DNA of 64,000 bases, from positions 1,592,501 to 1,656,500 of the forward strand of contig NZ_CP025583.1 of NCBI RefSeq assembly GCF_002865605.1, read 5' to 3'. Position numbers and translations under genes: made by a program. Positions within the stretch are counted from its first letter, which is position 1. The number at the start of each line of letters is the position of its first letter. Below the pieces are notes generated by a model. The model searched no databases, was not told the DNA's origin, and saw nothing but the letters and a program-made list of their open reading frames with translations. This stretch comes from Paracoccus jeotgali. GTDB taxonomy: Bacteria; Pseudomonadota; Alphaproteobacteria; Rhodobacterales; Rhodobacteraceae. Positions 27,471-36,353 of the stretch are shown piece after piece.

Positions 27471-28937
27471 ATGATGAAGCGTACCGCATTGCTGCTGCTT
27501 GGCGCGACCCTGCCCTGGCAGGCCCTGGCCGAGGACGTGTTCATCCGCGTCGAGGCCAAGCGCAGCGAGGCCAGCGCGCAGGCGGCGGCGGTCGCGTGGC
27601 AGGAAAAGCTGGGCGATCTGCCGGTGGCGATCTTCCCGCTTGGCAGCGAATGGACGGCGATCGGGCTTGGCCCCCTGCCCCGGGGAGAGGCCGAGGCCCG
27701 GATGCAGGCGCTGAAGCAGTCCCGCAGCATCCCCGCCGACAGCCTGCTGACGCAGGCGGAAGGGGTGGACGCGACCGGCATCACCGATGCGGCCAGCGAC
27801 CGGACCGGCGCGGTCAGCATCGACGACGCGCCCGAACCGGCGGCAAGCGGCAGCCCCTCGACCGCCGGCCTGCCCGGGGATGATGCGGCAGAGGCGGCGC
27901 CAGAGGCGGTCGAGCCACCCGCCCCACAACATTACATCCGCATGGCGTCCTTTGCCGACCGGGCCGAGGCCGAGGCCGCGCTGGCCGAACGCCGCCGCAA
28001 GATCCCCGAGGCCGGGTTGTGGCAGTTGCCGAATGACCGCTTCGCCATCGTCGCAGGCCCGCTGAGCGAGACGGCGGCCCGGCAATGGCTGAAGGCCCTG
28101 CAGGGCGAGGCGATCCCCTCTGACAGCCTGATCGCGACCGGGGACGAGTTGGGTCAGCCGCTTGACCAAGGCACCACCCCCGACTGGCCCGAGGCGCCCG
28201 AAACCTCCGCCGAGATGCCGCCGGTGGCCGAGATGCAGGACACGCTGCAATGGGCCGGATTCTATGATGGCGAGATCGACGGCAAGACCGGCCCCCAGAC
28301 CCGCGCCTCGCTGGCGGCGGCGGTGGCGGCGCAGCGCCAGTCGCCCGATCCGGCGCAGGTGCTGCAGGCGCTGCGCGACGAACGTCAGGCCTGGCGCGAC
28401 CGCATGGGGTTCGAGACGCTGACCGACGCGCATACCGGGCTGGCCCTGTCCGCGCCGATGACCCGGCTGGAACATGACCGGGACGAACGTGCGCTGTCGA
28501 TCTATGGCCCCAAAGGCGATTCCGGCGCGGCGTTGATCCTGTTTTCGCAGCCGGGCGGCCAGCAGGAAATGCTGGACATGACCGGGCTGATCACCGCGCT
28601 TGGCTGGGTGCCCGCGCCCAGCCGCGACATCGGGCGCGGCAGCGCCAGCCTGTCGGGCCGCGACGAGACCCATATCGGCCGGGCCGAGGCCCGCGTCAGC
28701 GATGGCCGGGTCGAGGGCTGGGTGCTGGTCTGGCCGGTCGAGGACGCACAGAACGCCCCGCGCATCGCCTCGGAAATCGCGGCGACCTTCGAGCGCGCCG
28801 CGCCGCCGCGGTCGGAACAGCCGGTCGAGGCGGAAGCGGGTGAGGCGGAAAGCGAAGCGACAGCGGCCGAAGGCGAGGCCGTGGACGCACCCGCTGACGT
28901 GCCGCAGGCAGATGCGACCGAGGCTTCGGACCAATAG
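27471..28937 (+). CDS. Secreted protein with SPOR-like repeats and a peptidoglycan-binding domain
   Basis: A 488-residue exported protein; signal peptide about 1-20 (MMKRTALLLLGATLPWQALA). Two SPOR-like repeats follow: VFIRVEAKRSEASAQAAA to about residue 95, and HYIRMASFADRAEAEAAL to about 220. A PG_binding_1-like unit (MQDTLQWAGFYDGEIDGKTG) is near 260, then a domain of about 140 residues I cannot name, and an Ala/Glu-rich acidic tail of about 45 residues. Homologous-looking proteins may carry a trypsin-like protease domain; none is visible here. It probably sits at the periplasmic cell wall. ATGATG gives two possible starts three bases apart. Confidence 0.75.
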   Translation: MMKRTALLLLGATLPWQALAEDVFIRVEAKRSEASAQAAAVAWQEKLGDLPVAIFPLGSEWTAIGLGPLPRGEAEARMQALKQSRSIPADSLLTQAEGVDATGITDAASDRTGAVSIDDAPEPAASGSPSTAGLPGDDAAEAAPEAVEPPAPQHYIRMASFADRAEAEAALAERRRKIPEAGLWQLPNDRFAIVAGPLSETAARQWLKALQGEAIPSDSLIATGDELGQPLDQGTTPDWPEAPETSAEMPPVAEMQDTLQWAGFYDGEIDGKTGPQTRASLAAAVAAQRQSPDPAQVLQALRDERQAWRDRMGFETLTDAHTGLALSAPMTRLEHDRDERALSIYGPKGDSGAALILFSQPGGQQEMLDMTGLITALGWVPAPSRDIGRGSASLSGRDETHIGRAEARVSDGRVEGWVLVWPVEDAQNAPRIASEIAATFERAAPPRSEQPVEAEAGEAESEATAAEGEAVDAPADVPQADATEASDQ

Positions 28938-29019
28938 CATTAACGGCGCGGCGTCTCGCCCCTTCGACCACGTCGGATGAAGCCGCGCCCCTGCGGCACG
29001 CCGTAAGCACCGACCCCGG

Positions 29020-30471
29020 CTAGCCGCGCCAGAAGCGCGGCAGCAGCAGCACGAAGACGCTCATCAACTCGAGCCGCCCCAGATACATCCCCAGCGTCAT
29101 CAGCCATTTCGCGGCGGTGGGAAAGCTGGCGATGCTGCCGTTATAGCTGACCTCGGGGCCCCAGACCGGGCCGATATTGGCAATCGCCGTCCAGGCCCCG
29201 GTCAGTGCCGTCTTGGGGTGCAGCCCGGTCAGCGCCAGCCCCACGATCAGCAGACCGAAGGTCAGCACGAACATGGTGAAGAAGGCCATGACCGAATAGA
29301 CCACGTCATGTTCCAGCCGCTTGCCCGACAGGCGCAGCGAATACAGCCGGTGCGGCGACTGCATACGGCGGATCTGGGCGCGGATCGCCTCGAACAGGAC
29401 CTGATAGCGGAAGATCTTGACCGAACATCCGGTCGAGCCGGTGCAGCCCCCGATCAGCCCGACGCAGAACAGCACCACAAAGGGCAGATGCCCCCATTCC
29501 AGCACATTGGTCGAAGCAAAGCCGGTGCCGGAAAAGATCGTGATGACGTTGAAGGTCGTCTCGCGCACCGTGTCCCAAGGGTGCATGGTCTGGTGGATAT
29601 ACAGCATCCGATAGGCCACGATCACCGCCACGCTGTAGAAGATCCAGCGAAGATAGGTCCGCACCTGCGTGTCGCGCCATAGCGGCACGAAATCGCCGCG
29701 CGTGGCCTGGATCATCCGCACGAAGGGGATCGAGGCCAGCACCATGAACAGCGAGGCGACCCATTCCGCCGGGCCGATGAACCCGCCAAAGCTGGCGTCG
29801 TAATTGGAAAAACCGCCGGTCGAGCAGGTGGTCAGCGCGTGCAGAAGCGCGTCGTAAAAGCTCATCCCGCTGGCGATGAACATGACCGCGCAGGCGATGG
29901 TGATGCCAAGGTAAAGCCACGTCATCTCGGCCGCGATCTGGCCCGCGCGCGGCAGCACCTTGCCCAGCGTGTCGAACCCTTCCGAGCGGAAGAACTGCAT
30001 CCCACCGACCTTCATCACCGGCAGGAACACCATGGCCACGACTACGATCCCCAGCCCGCCCGACCATTGCAGGATCGCGCGCCACATATTGGCGCCGGGC
30101 GGCAGATCGTCGAGTTTCGGGATCGCGGTGGTGCCGGTGGTGGTCAGGCCCGACATCGATTCGAAATAGGCATCGGTGAACGACAGCTTGGGCGCGCCCA
30201 GCATCAGCGGCAGCGCCCCGATCAGCGGCAGGACCAGCCACAGCCCCGAGGTCAGCAGAAAGCTCTGCTCGATGGTCAGGCTGCCGGCGCGGGATCGGCT
30301 GGCGGTGGCGATCAGCGCCGACAGCACCGTGACGATCAGCATCGACTGGACCATCCGCACCCAGTTCGGATCGCGGGCCTGATAGTCGATCACCGCCGGC
30401 AGCGCCATCATCAGGCCCAGCACAAAGCCGATCCGGGCGATCAGGTTGATCACCGGCCGCAGGTCGATCAC
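29020..30471 (-). CDS. TrkH family potassium uptake protein
   Basis: A 483-residue membrane protein of the TrkH/KtrB ion-channel-like family with about ten helices and four pore-loop repeats, each with a filter glycine: SGLTTTGTTA (near 108), TCSTGGFSNYD (near 212), FSGTGFASTN (near 325) and IANIGPVWG (near 445). It works with a cytoplasmic TrkA subunit, which is not in this window. A GTG at 30471 (VIDLRPVINL) gives the standard family length; a further upstream in-frame extension to 30657 is Arg/Pro-rich and overlaps the dppF-like gene. It lies 85 bases after that gene on the same strand but is functionally unrelated. Confidence 0.93.
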   Translation of the reverse strand: MIDLRPVINLIARIGFVLGLMMALPAVIDYQARDPNWVRMVQSMLIVTVLSALIATASRSRAGSLTIEQSFLLTSGLWLVLPLIGALPLMLGAPKLSFTDAYFESMSGLTTTGTTAIPKLDDLPPGANMWRAILQWSGGLGIVVVAMVFLPVMKVGGMQFFRSEGFDTLGKVLPRAGQIAAEMTWLYLGITIACAVMFIASGMSFYDALLHALTTCSTGGFSNYDASFGGFIGPAEWVASLFMVLASIPFVRMIQATRGDFVPLWRDTQVRTYLRWIFYSVAVIVAYRMLYIHQTMHPWDTVRETTFNVITIFSGTGFASTNVLEWGHLPFVVLFCVGLIGGCTGSTGCSVKIFRYQVLFEAIRAQIRRMQSPHRLYSLRLSGKRLEHDVVYSVMAFFTMFVLTFGLLIVGLALTGLHPKTALTGAWTAIANIGPVWGPEVSYNGSIASFPTAAKWLMTLGMYLGRLELMSVFVLLLPRFWRG

Positions 30472-30556
30472 CGCGCCGCCCCGCCTCTTGTCGCGGCGAG
30501 CCACGACTGGCCCGGTACCGCCACGCGCGAGCGAGCCGCGCGTCGCCGGGACCGGA

Positions 30557-31546
30557 TCATGCGGCGGCGGTTTCGTCGTCGGGGACGGGATTATGGCAGG
30601 CATAGCAGTGATCCCCCTGCCCCTCCAGCGCGGGCTCGACCGATGTGCAGATCTCAAGCCGGCGCCAGCAGCGCGGGTTGAAGGAACAGCCCGGAGGCTT
30701 GTTCATGGGCGAGGGCAACTCGCCAGTCAGCTTGATCCGCTCTTTGCGCAGCGCGGGGTCGGCGACCGGCGTCGCCGACAGCAGCGCCTTGGTATAGGGG
30801 TGGCGGGGGCGGGCGAACATCTCGTCCTTGGGGCCGACCTCGACCGGCTGGCCCAGATACAGGACCAGCACCTCGTCGGCGATGTGACGCACCACGGACA
30901 GGTCGTGGCTGATGAACAGATAGGCCAGCCCCAGCCGTTCCTGCAGATCCATCAGCAGGTTCAGCACCTGGCTTTGAATCGACAGATCCAGCGCCGAGAC
31001 GGGCTCGTCCAGCACCAGGATCTTGGGATCCAGCATCAGCGCGCGCGCCACCGCCACCCGCTGCCGCTGCCCGCCCGAGAACATGTGCGGGTAGCGGTCG
31101 AAATGCTCGGGGCGCAGGCCGACAAGGGTCAGCATCTCGCGCGCGCGGGCGTCACGCTCGGCGGGTTTGATCTCGGGCCGGTTCAGCAGCAGCGGCTCCA
31201 TCAGGGTCTGGCCGATGGTCTGGCGCGGGTTCAGGCTGCCGTAAGGGTCCTGAAACACGATCTGCACCATCGCCCGCAGATCGCGGTCGCGAGACGCGCC
31301 CTCGGGGCCGATCAGGCGGCCGCCGATGGACAACTCGCCCTCGGTCGGAGGTTCGATCATGGTCACGACGCGGGCCAGCGTGGACTTGCCCGAGCCGGAT
31401 TCGCCGACCACTGCCAGCGTCCGGCCCGGCGTCAGCGAAAAACTCGCGCCGTCAAGCGCGCGCACCGTCGCCGGGGGCTTCATGAAGCCGCCCTTGACCT
31501 CGTAATGGCGTTTCAGGTTCCGGGCGGTCAGGATCGGTTCGCTCAT
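30557..31546 (-). CDS. dppF: Dipeptide ABC transporter ATP-binding protein (DppF-type)
   Basis: A 329-residue ATPase with Walker [11 protein letters not shown]-loop IVFQDPYGSLNPRQTIG, signature FSGGQRQR, Walker B ILVLDEPVSALD and H-loop ISHD. The C-terminal oligopeptide-type extension has a Cys cluster (PPGCSFNPRCWRRLEICTS) that in this family often binds an iron-sulfur cluster. Last gene of the dppABCDF-like operon; it overlaps the previous ATPase gene by four bases (ATGA). The ATG at 31546 is preferred to an upstream in-frame start. Confidence 0.93.
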   Translation of the reverse strand: MSEPILTARNLKRHYEVKGGFMKPPATVRALDGASFSLTPGRTLAVVGESGSGKSTLARVVTMIEPPTEGELSIGGRLIGPEGASRDRDLRAMVQIVFQDPYGSLNPRQTIGQTLMEPLLLNRPEIKPAERDARAREMLTLVGLRPEHFDRYPHMFSGGQRQRVAVARALMLDPKILVLDEPVSALDLSIQSQVLNLLMDLQERLGLAYLFISHDLSVVRHIADEVLVLYLGQPVEVGPKDEMFARPRHPYTKALLSATPVADPALRKERIKLTGELPSPMNKPPGCSFNPRCWRRLEICTSVEPALEGQGDHCYACHNPVPDDETAAA

Positions 31547-32532
31547 GCGGCTGTCTCCTTGCCGGTTGGCTGGCCGTTGACCAGCGGATAGTGGCAAAGC
31601 GCGTGACCCATCGCCGCGCCCGCATCGGGGGGGCGGATGGTCCGGCAACGCTCATCGGCAAAGCGGCAGCGGGGCGAGAACAGGCAACCCTGCGGCCGGT
31701 CGAACTGCCCCGGCACGACGCCGGGAATCGTCGGCAGCCGCCGTTCCGTGGCGCGTTCCGGCAGCGCCGCCAGCAGGGCGGCCGTATAGGGGTGGTGGGG
31801 GTCGTCGAACAGCCCGCGAACCTCTTGCAGTTCAACGCGTTGGCCGGCGTATTGCACCTGAACCCGCTCGACCGTTTCGGCGACCACGCCCATGTCATGG
31901 GTGATCAGAACCAGCGCCATGCCGATCTCTTCCTGCAGGCCGGTCAGCAGTTCCAGGATCTGCGCCTGAATGGTCACGTCCAGCGCCGTCGTCGGCTCGT
32001 CCGCGATCAGCAGCTTGGGCTTGTTGGCCAGCGCCATGGCGATCATCGCGCGCTGGCTCATCCCGCCGGAAAGCTGGTGCGGATAGGCCTGCAGGCGCTT
32101 TTCGGGCGCCGGGATGCCGACCTGCTGCATCAGTTCGACCGCGCGGTCCTGCCGCTGGCGGCGGTTCATGTCGGTGTGCTTGCGCAGCGATTCGCGGATC
32201 TGCCAACCAATGGTGAAGGACGGGTTCAGCGAGGACATCGGCTCTTGAAAGATCATCGAGATGTCGCGCCCGATGATCTTGCGCCGCGCGCGCCCCGACA
32301 GCGTCCGCAAATCCTGCCCGTCGAATTGCAGCTTGTCGGCGGTCACGGTCGCGGTCCAGGGCAAAAGCCCCATCAGCGCCAGCATCGACACCGACTTGCC
32401 CGAGCCGGATTCGCCCACGATCGCCAGCAGGTCGCGCTGATCGACGGTGACATCGACCCCGTCCACGGCCCGGAACTGGCCCGAAGCGGTGGCGAAATCG
32501 ACGCTGAGGTTACGGATTTCCAACAGGGCCAT
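31543..32532 (-). CDS. dppD: Dipeptide ABC transporter ATP-binding protein (DppD-type)
   Basis: A 329-residue ATPase: Walker [12 protein letters not shown]-loop [17 protein letters not shown], signature LSGGMSQR, Walker [14 protein letters not shown]-loop ITHDMG, and a C-terminal extension with Cys in [16 protein letters not shown]. It forms the nucleotide-binding pair with DppF. It starts four bases after the dppC stop and its own stop overlaps the dppF start. This and dppF carry the full-length C-terminal domains that the ATPases of the other peptide system lack. Confidence 0.93.
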   Translation of the reverse strand: MALLEIRNLSVDFATASGQFRAVDGVDVTVDQRDLLAIVGESGSGKSVSMLALMGLLPWTATVTADKLQFDGQDLRTLSGRARRKIIGRDISMIFQEPMSSLNPSFTIGWQIRESLRKHTDMNRRQRQDRAVELMQQVGIPAPEKRLQAYPHQLSGGMSQRAMIAMALANKPKLLIADEPTTALDVTIQAQILELLTGLQEEIGMALVLITHDMGVVAETVERVQVQYAGQRVELQEVRGLFDDPHHPYTAALLAALPERATERRLPTIPGVVPGQFDRPQGCLFSPRCRFADERCRTIRPPDAGAAMGHALCHYPLVNGQPTGKETAA

Positions 32533-32535
32533 GGC

Positions 32536-33504
32536 TCAGCTCCGCTTCAGTTTCGGATCGAGCGCGTCGCGCAGCCCGTCGCCCATCAGGTTGATCGCCA
32601 GCACGGTGATCAGGATGCAGAGGCCGGGGAAGGTGACGACCCACCAGGCGCGCAGGATGAACTCTCGCGCCTCGGCCAGCATGGTCCCCCATTCGGGCGT
32701 CGGCGGCTGCGCGCCCATGCCCAGAAAGCCCAGTGCCGCAGTGTCCAGAACGGCGGTGGAAAAGGACAGCGCCGCCTGCACGATGATCGGCGCCAGGCAG
32801 TTCGGCAGCACGGTGCGGAACATGATCCGCAGCGGCCGCCCGCCCGCCACCCGCGCCGCGGTGACGTAATCGCGCGAGCGTTCGGACAGCACCGCCGCCC
32901 GCGTCAGGCGCACGAAATGGGGCTGCAGGACGACGGCGATAGCGATCATCGCGTTCAGCAGGCTGGGGCCGAGGATCGCCACCAGCACCAGCGCCAGCAG
33001 CAGGCTGGGGAAGGACAGCACGATATCCATCAGCCGCATGATCAGCGTGTCCAGCCAGCGCGGCGCAAACCCCGCCACCACGCCCAGCAGCACGCCGAAG
33101 GTCGTCGCCAGCGTCACCACCAGCAAGCCGATGAAGAACGAGAACCGCGCGCCAAAGATCAGCCGCGACAGCAGATCGCGGCCCAGCGCATCGGTGCCCA
33201 GCAGAAAGCGGGTCGTGCCGCCATCCTGCCAGAAGGGCGGAACCAGCAGCGCGTCGCGATATTGCTCATGCGGGGCATAGGGCGCCAGCAGCGGCGCGAA
33301 CAGCGCGACCAGCAGAAACAGGACAAAGGCCGCCAGCCCCATGACCGCGCCGCGATTCTCGCGGAAGGACGACCAGAACTCGCGCAGGCGCGAGGGCGGG
33401 GCCATCGCACCCGCCGGGGGCGGGGCGTCGGGGGGCAGTCCGGCGGCGCGCTGATCGCCTGCGGGCAGGCGGGCGGCAGAGGCTTCGCTGACGGTATCAC
33501 TCAT
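32536..33504 (-). CDS. dppC: Dipeptide ABC transporter permease (DppC-type)
   Basis: A 322-residue permease. A Pro/Ala-rich cytoplasmic N-terminal segment of about 35 residues precedes the first helix (AVMGLAAFVLFLLVALFAPLL). DppC markers: FLLGTDALGRDLLSRLIFG, EAA-loop RDYVTAARVAGG, LGFLGMGAQPPTPEWG and the end GDGLRDALDP. Six helices expected. The ATG at 33504 is chosen; in-frame readings to 33669 overlap dppB. It sits between dppB and dppD with gaps of only five and three bases. Confidence 0.93.
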   Translation of the reverse strand: MSDTVSEASAARLPAGDQRAAGLPPDAPPPAGAMAPPSRLREFWSSFRENRGAVMGLAAFVLFLLVALFAPLLAPYAPHEQYRDALLVPPFWQDGGTTRFLLGTDALGRDLLSRLIFGARFSFFIGLLVVTLATTFGVLLGVVAGFAPRWLDTLIMRLMDIVLSFPSLLLALVLVAILGPSLLNAMIAIAVVLQPHFVRLTRAAVLSERSRDYVTAARVAGGRPLRIMFRTVLPNCLAPIIVQAALSFSTAVLDTAALGFLGMGAQPPTPEWGTMLAEAREFILRAWWVVTFPGLCILITVLAINLMGDGLRDALDPKLKRS

Positions 33505-33509
33505 GTCGC

Positions 33510-34517
33510 TCAGCCCTTCCGAATCTTGGGATTGATGAAGCCATAGGTCAGGTCGACGATCAGGTTCACGATCATTACCACGAGCGCGATCAGCAACAGC
33601 CCGCCCTGCACCGCCTGATAATCGCGGCGGAAGATCGAATCCACCATCCATTTGCCGATGCCGGGCCATGAAAAGATGGTCTCGGTCAGGATCGCGCCGG
33701 CCAGCAGCGTGCCGACCGACAGGCCGATCACCGTGACCACCGGGATCAGCGCGTTGCGCAGCGCATGGATGCCGTTGACGCGCATCGGCGACATGCCCTT
33801 GGCGCGGGCGGTGCGGACGTAATCCTCGCCCAGCACCTCGAGCATGGCCGAGCGGGTCTGCCGCGCGATCACCGCCAGCGGGATCGTGGCCAGCGCAATC
33901 GTCGGCAGGATCAGATGCGACACGGCCGAGCGGAACGCCCCCGGCTGCCCCGACAGCAGGCTGTCGATCAGCATGAAGCCGGTGGGCTGGTCAAAGAAAT
34001 ACATCAGCCCCAACCGGCCCGACACCGGCGTCCAGCCCAGCGTGCCCGAAAACACGATGATCAGCAGCAGCGCCCACCAGAAGATCGGCATCGAATAACC
34101 CACAAGCGCCGTCGACATCAGCGCCTGATCGAAGAACTTGCCGCGATTGACGGCGGCGATGACCCCGGCCGGGATGCCCAGCAAGGTGGCGAGGATGATC
34201 GCGCACAGCCCCAGTTCCACCGTGGCCGGAAACAGCGCCATGAATTCGTCCAGCACCGGCCGCTTGGTCACGAAGGACGTGCCCAGATCGCCGTGCAGGA
34301 TGCCCCAGACATAGTCCAGATATTGCCGCCAGACCGGCTGGTCGAAGCCGAACTGCTGACGCAGCGCCTCGTAGCGTTCGGCGCTGACGCCGCGTTCGCC
34401 TGCCAGCAGCAGGATCGGATCGCCGGGCAGCAGGCGGATGAAGGCGAAGGCGATGACCGTCACGCCGATGAAGGTCGGCAGAAAGGTCGCCAGTCGGCGG
34501 ATCAGAAAGCTCAGCAT
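33510..34517 (-). CDS. dppB: Dipeptide ABC transporter permease (DppB-type)
   Basis: A 335-residue permease. The N-terminal helix (RRLATFLPTFIGVTVIAFAFIRLLPGDP) is the standard DppB start. It has the GLD-like QQFGFDQPVWRQYLDYV, the EAA loop DYVRTARAKGMSPMRV, FSWPGIGKW and the family ending DLTYGFINPKIR. With DppC it forms the membrane channel. An 82-base gap with a hairpin separates it from dppA. Confidence 0.94.
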   Translation of the reverse strand: MLSFLIRRLATFLPTFIGVTVIAFAFIRLLPGDPILLLAGERGVSAERYEALRQQFGFDQPVWRQYLDYVWGILHGDLGTSFVTKRPVLDEFMALFPATVELGLCAIILATLLGIPAGVIAAVNRGKFFDQALMSTALVGYSMPIFWWALLLIIVFSGTLGWTPVSGRLGLMYFFDQPTGFMLIDSLLSGQPGAFRSAVSHLILPTIALATIPLAVIARQTRSAMLEVLGEDYVRTARAKGMSPMRVNGIHALRNALIPVVTVIGLSVGTLLAGAILTETIFSWPGIGKWMVDSIFRRDYQAVQGGLLLIALVVMIVNLIVDLTYGFINPKIRKG

Positions 34518-34553
34518 CGGGGGGTTCCGGGCTTGGCGGGACAGAAACGAGAC

Positions 34554-34580
34554 GGCCGGGCAGCATCATGCCGCCCGGCC
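34554..34580 (-). terminator. Hairpin between dppA and dppB
   Basis: An 8-bp stem GGCCGGGC/GCCCGGCC with an 11-base loop, 20 bases past the dppA stop on the minus strand and followed by GTCTCGTTTC. Like the hairpin after the other binding-protein gene, it probably favours high expression of the binding protein over the membrane genes. Confidence 0.6.
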
Positions 34581-34599
34581 GCGAGGCTTGGAAACGGGC

Positions 34600-36186
34600 C
34601 TACTCGGCCAGGCTGACGCCGTAGAAGACGTGGCCGCCGAACGGGTCGATCTTGTAACCCTGGACCTTGCTGCTGATCGGCTCGTTCACGACCGAATGGG
34701 CGATGGTGGCCCAGGGCGCCTGATCCTTGAACACGACCTGCGCCTGCTCATACAGCTTGGTGCGCTCGGCCTGATCGGATTCGACCTTGGCCTTCTGGAT
34801 CAGATCGTCGAACTCTTCATTGCACCACAGCGCGCGGTTGGCGCTGCCCACGGCATCGCAGCCCAGCAGCACTGCGAGGAAGTTGTCCGGGTCGCCATTG
34901 TCGCCGGTCCAGCCCAGCAGCACGGCACCGTCGCGGTCCTCGGCCTTGGAGCGTTCCAGATACTCGCCCCACTCGTAGGACACGATCTCGGCCTTGACGC
35001 CGACCTTGGCGAAATCGGCCTGGATCATCTCGGCCATGCGGCGGGCGTTGGGGTTGTAGGGACGCTGCACCGGCATCGCCCAGACCTTCATCGACAGATC
35101 GGTGACGCCGGCATCTTCCAGCATCTTCTTGGCCGCTTCGGGATCATAGGGGTCGTCTTCGATGGCGTCGTTATAGGACCACATCGTCGGCGGGATCGGG
35201 TTCTTGGCCACCGCGCCGGCACCCTGGAAGATCGCGTCGACAATGGCCTTCTTGTCCATCGCCATGTTCAGCGCCTTGCGGACCTCGGGCTTGTCGAAGG
35301 GCTCCTGCTTGGTGTTATAGGCCAGATAGCCGACGTTCAGCCCCTCGCGGCTGACAACGTTGATGTTCTCGTCCGACTTCATGGCCTCGAGATCGGCCGG
35401 GTTCGGATAGGGCATGACGTGGCATTCGCCGGCCTTCAGCTTCTGGTACCGGACCGAGGCGTCGGGCGTGATCGCAAAGATCAGGTTCTCGATCGCGGCC
35501 GGTTCCTGCCAGTAATCGTCGTTGCGGGCAAAGCGGATCACGGCGTCCTTCTGATAGCCCACGAACTTGAACGGGCCGGTGCCGATGGGCTGCTGGTTCA
35601 TCAGCTCGGGCGTGCCGGCCTCGACCAGCTTGTCGGCATATTCCTTGGACAGGATCGAGGCGAAGGGCATGGCGAGGTTGGCCAGCATCGGCGCCTCGGG
35701 GCGCGACAGGATGAACTTGACGGTATAGTCGTCCACCTTCTCGATCGACTTGATCAGGTCGGGCATCGACATCGAGTTATAGTATTCGTAGCTGCCGCCC
35801 TGCGTCATCTGATGATAGGGGCTGTCGGCATTGCCCTGACGATCGAAGGTAAAGATCACGTCGTCGGCATTGAAGTCGCGGCTGGGGGTGAAGAAGTCGG
35901 TGGTGTGGAACTTCACGCCCTGACGCAGATGAAAGGTGTATTCGGTCCCGTCCTCGCTGACCTCCCAGCTTTCCGCCAGGCCCGGCTCGGTCGAGGTCTC
36001 GCCATGGGTGAATTCCACAAGCGTATTCATCACGTTACGCGCCGAAGCATCGAAGGACGTCCCCGAGGTATACAGCGCCGGATCGAACCCCTCGGGCGAA
36101 CCTTCGGAACAATAGACCAGATTCGCAGCCGAGGCCGCGCTGCCCATCAGCATCGCGGACAGGCTGATCGCGATGAGTTTTCTCAT
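34600..36186 (-). CDS. dppA: Dipeptide ABC transporter substrate-binding protein (DppA-type)
   Basis: A 528-residue periplasmic SBP_bac_5 protein. Signal peptide 1-21 (MRKLIAISLSAMLMGSAASAA). Mature start NLVYCSEGSPEGFDPALYTSGTSFDAS is close to DppA proteins; then LRQGVKFHTTDFFTPSRDFNADDV, TGPFKFVGYQ and the C-terminal GWTGDNGDPDNFL, which in DppA binds the dipeptide termini. The substrate is probably dipeptides; related proteins bind heme or delta-aminolevulinate. The ATG at 36186 follows AGGAGAGATA. First gene of dppABCDF. Confidence 0.93.
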   Translation of the reverse strand: MRKLIAISLSAMLMGSAASAANLVYCSEGSPEGFDPALYTSGTSFDASARNVMNTLVEFTHGETSTEPGLAESWEVSEDGTEYTFHLRQGVKFHTTDFFTPSRDFNADDVIFTFDRQGNADSPYHQMTQGGSYEYYNSMSMPDLIKSIEKVDDYTVKFILSRPEAPMLANLAMPFASILSKEYADKLVEAGTPELMNQQPIGTGPFKFVGYQKDAVIRFARNDDYWQEPAAIENLIFAITPDASVRYQKLKAGECHVMPYPNPADLEAMKSDENINVVSREGLNVGYLAYNTKQEPFDKPEVRKALNMAMDKKAIVDAIFQGAGAVAKNPIPPTMWSYNDAIEDDPYDPEAAKKMLEDAGVTDLSMKVWAMPVQRPYNPNARRMAEMIQADFAKVGVKAEIVSYEWGEYLERSKAEDRDGAVLLGWTGDNGDPDNFLAVLLGCDAVGSANRALWCNEEFDDLIQKAKVESDQAERTKLYEQAQVVFKDQAPWATIAHSVVNEPISSKVQGYKIDPFGGHVFYGVSLAE

Positions 36187-36208
36187 GTTATCTCTCCTGT
36201 TGGTATGA

Positions 36209-36226
36209 CGCGCCTCGAAAGGCGCG
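36209..36226 (-). promoter_or_regulatory. Tetraloop hairpin in the dppA leader
   Basis: CGCGCCT/AGGCGCG, 7 bp closed by TTCG when read on the minus strand, 22 bases upstream of the dppA start. It lies in the untranslated leader and could stabilise the mRNA; a regulatory role is not shown. Confidence 0.4.
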
Positions 36227-36245
36227 GTCTTGACCTCGCCAAATT

Positions 36246-36258
36246 GCCCCGAAGGGGC
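36246..36258 (-). terminator. Hairpin downstream of nirN
   Basis: GCCCC-TTC-GGGGC on the minus strand followed by AATTTGG, between nirN and dppA. A compact stable hairpin; it could end the nir transcript, but no long T-tract follows. Confidence 0.4.
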
Positions 36259-36353
36259 GTTGAATTGCAAGCGTTTAACTGACGTGACCGTGAACGCGCG
36301 CCAGCGCCGCGAAAGGCGGGGGCAAGCGCCCCCTGCCCCCCGTCTCGCCTGCC

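Noticed and set aside
31591..36282. Long plus-strand frames opposite the dpp operon
   Set aside because: Composition rich in Arg/His/Gln typical of antisense frames; the minus strand has complete transporter motifs.
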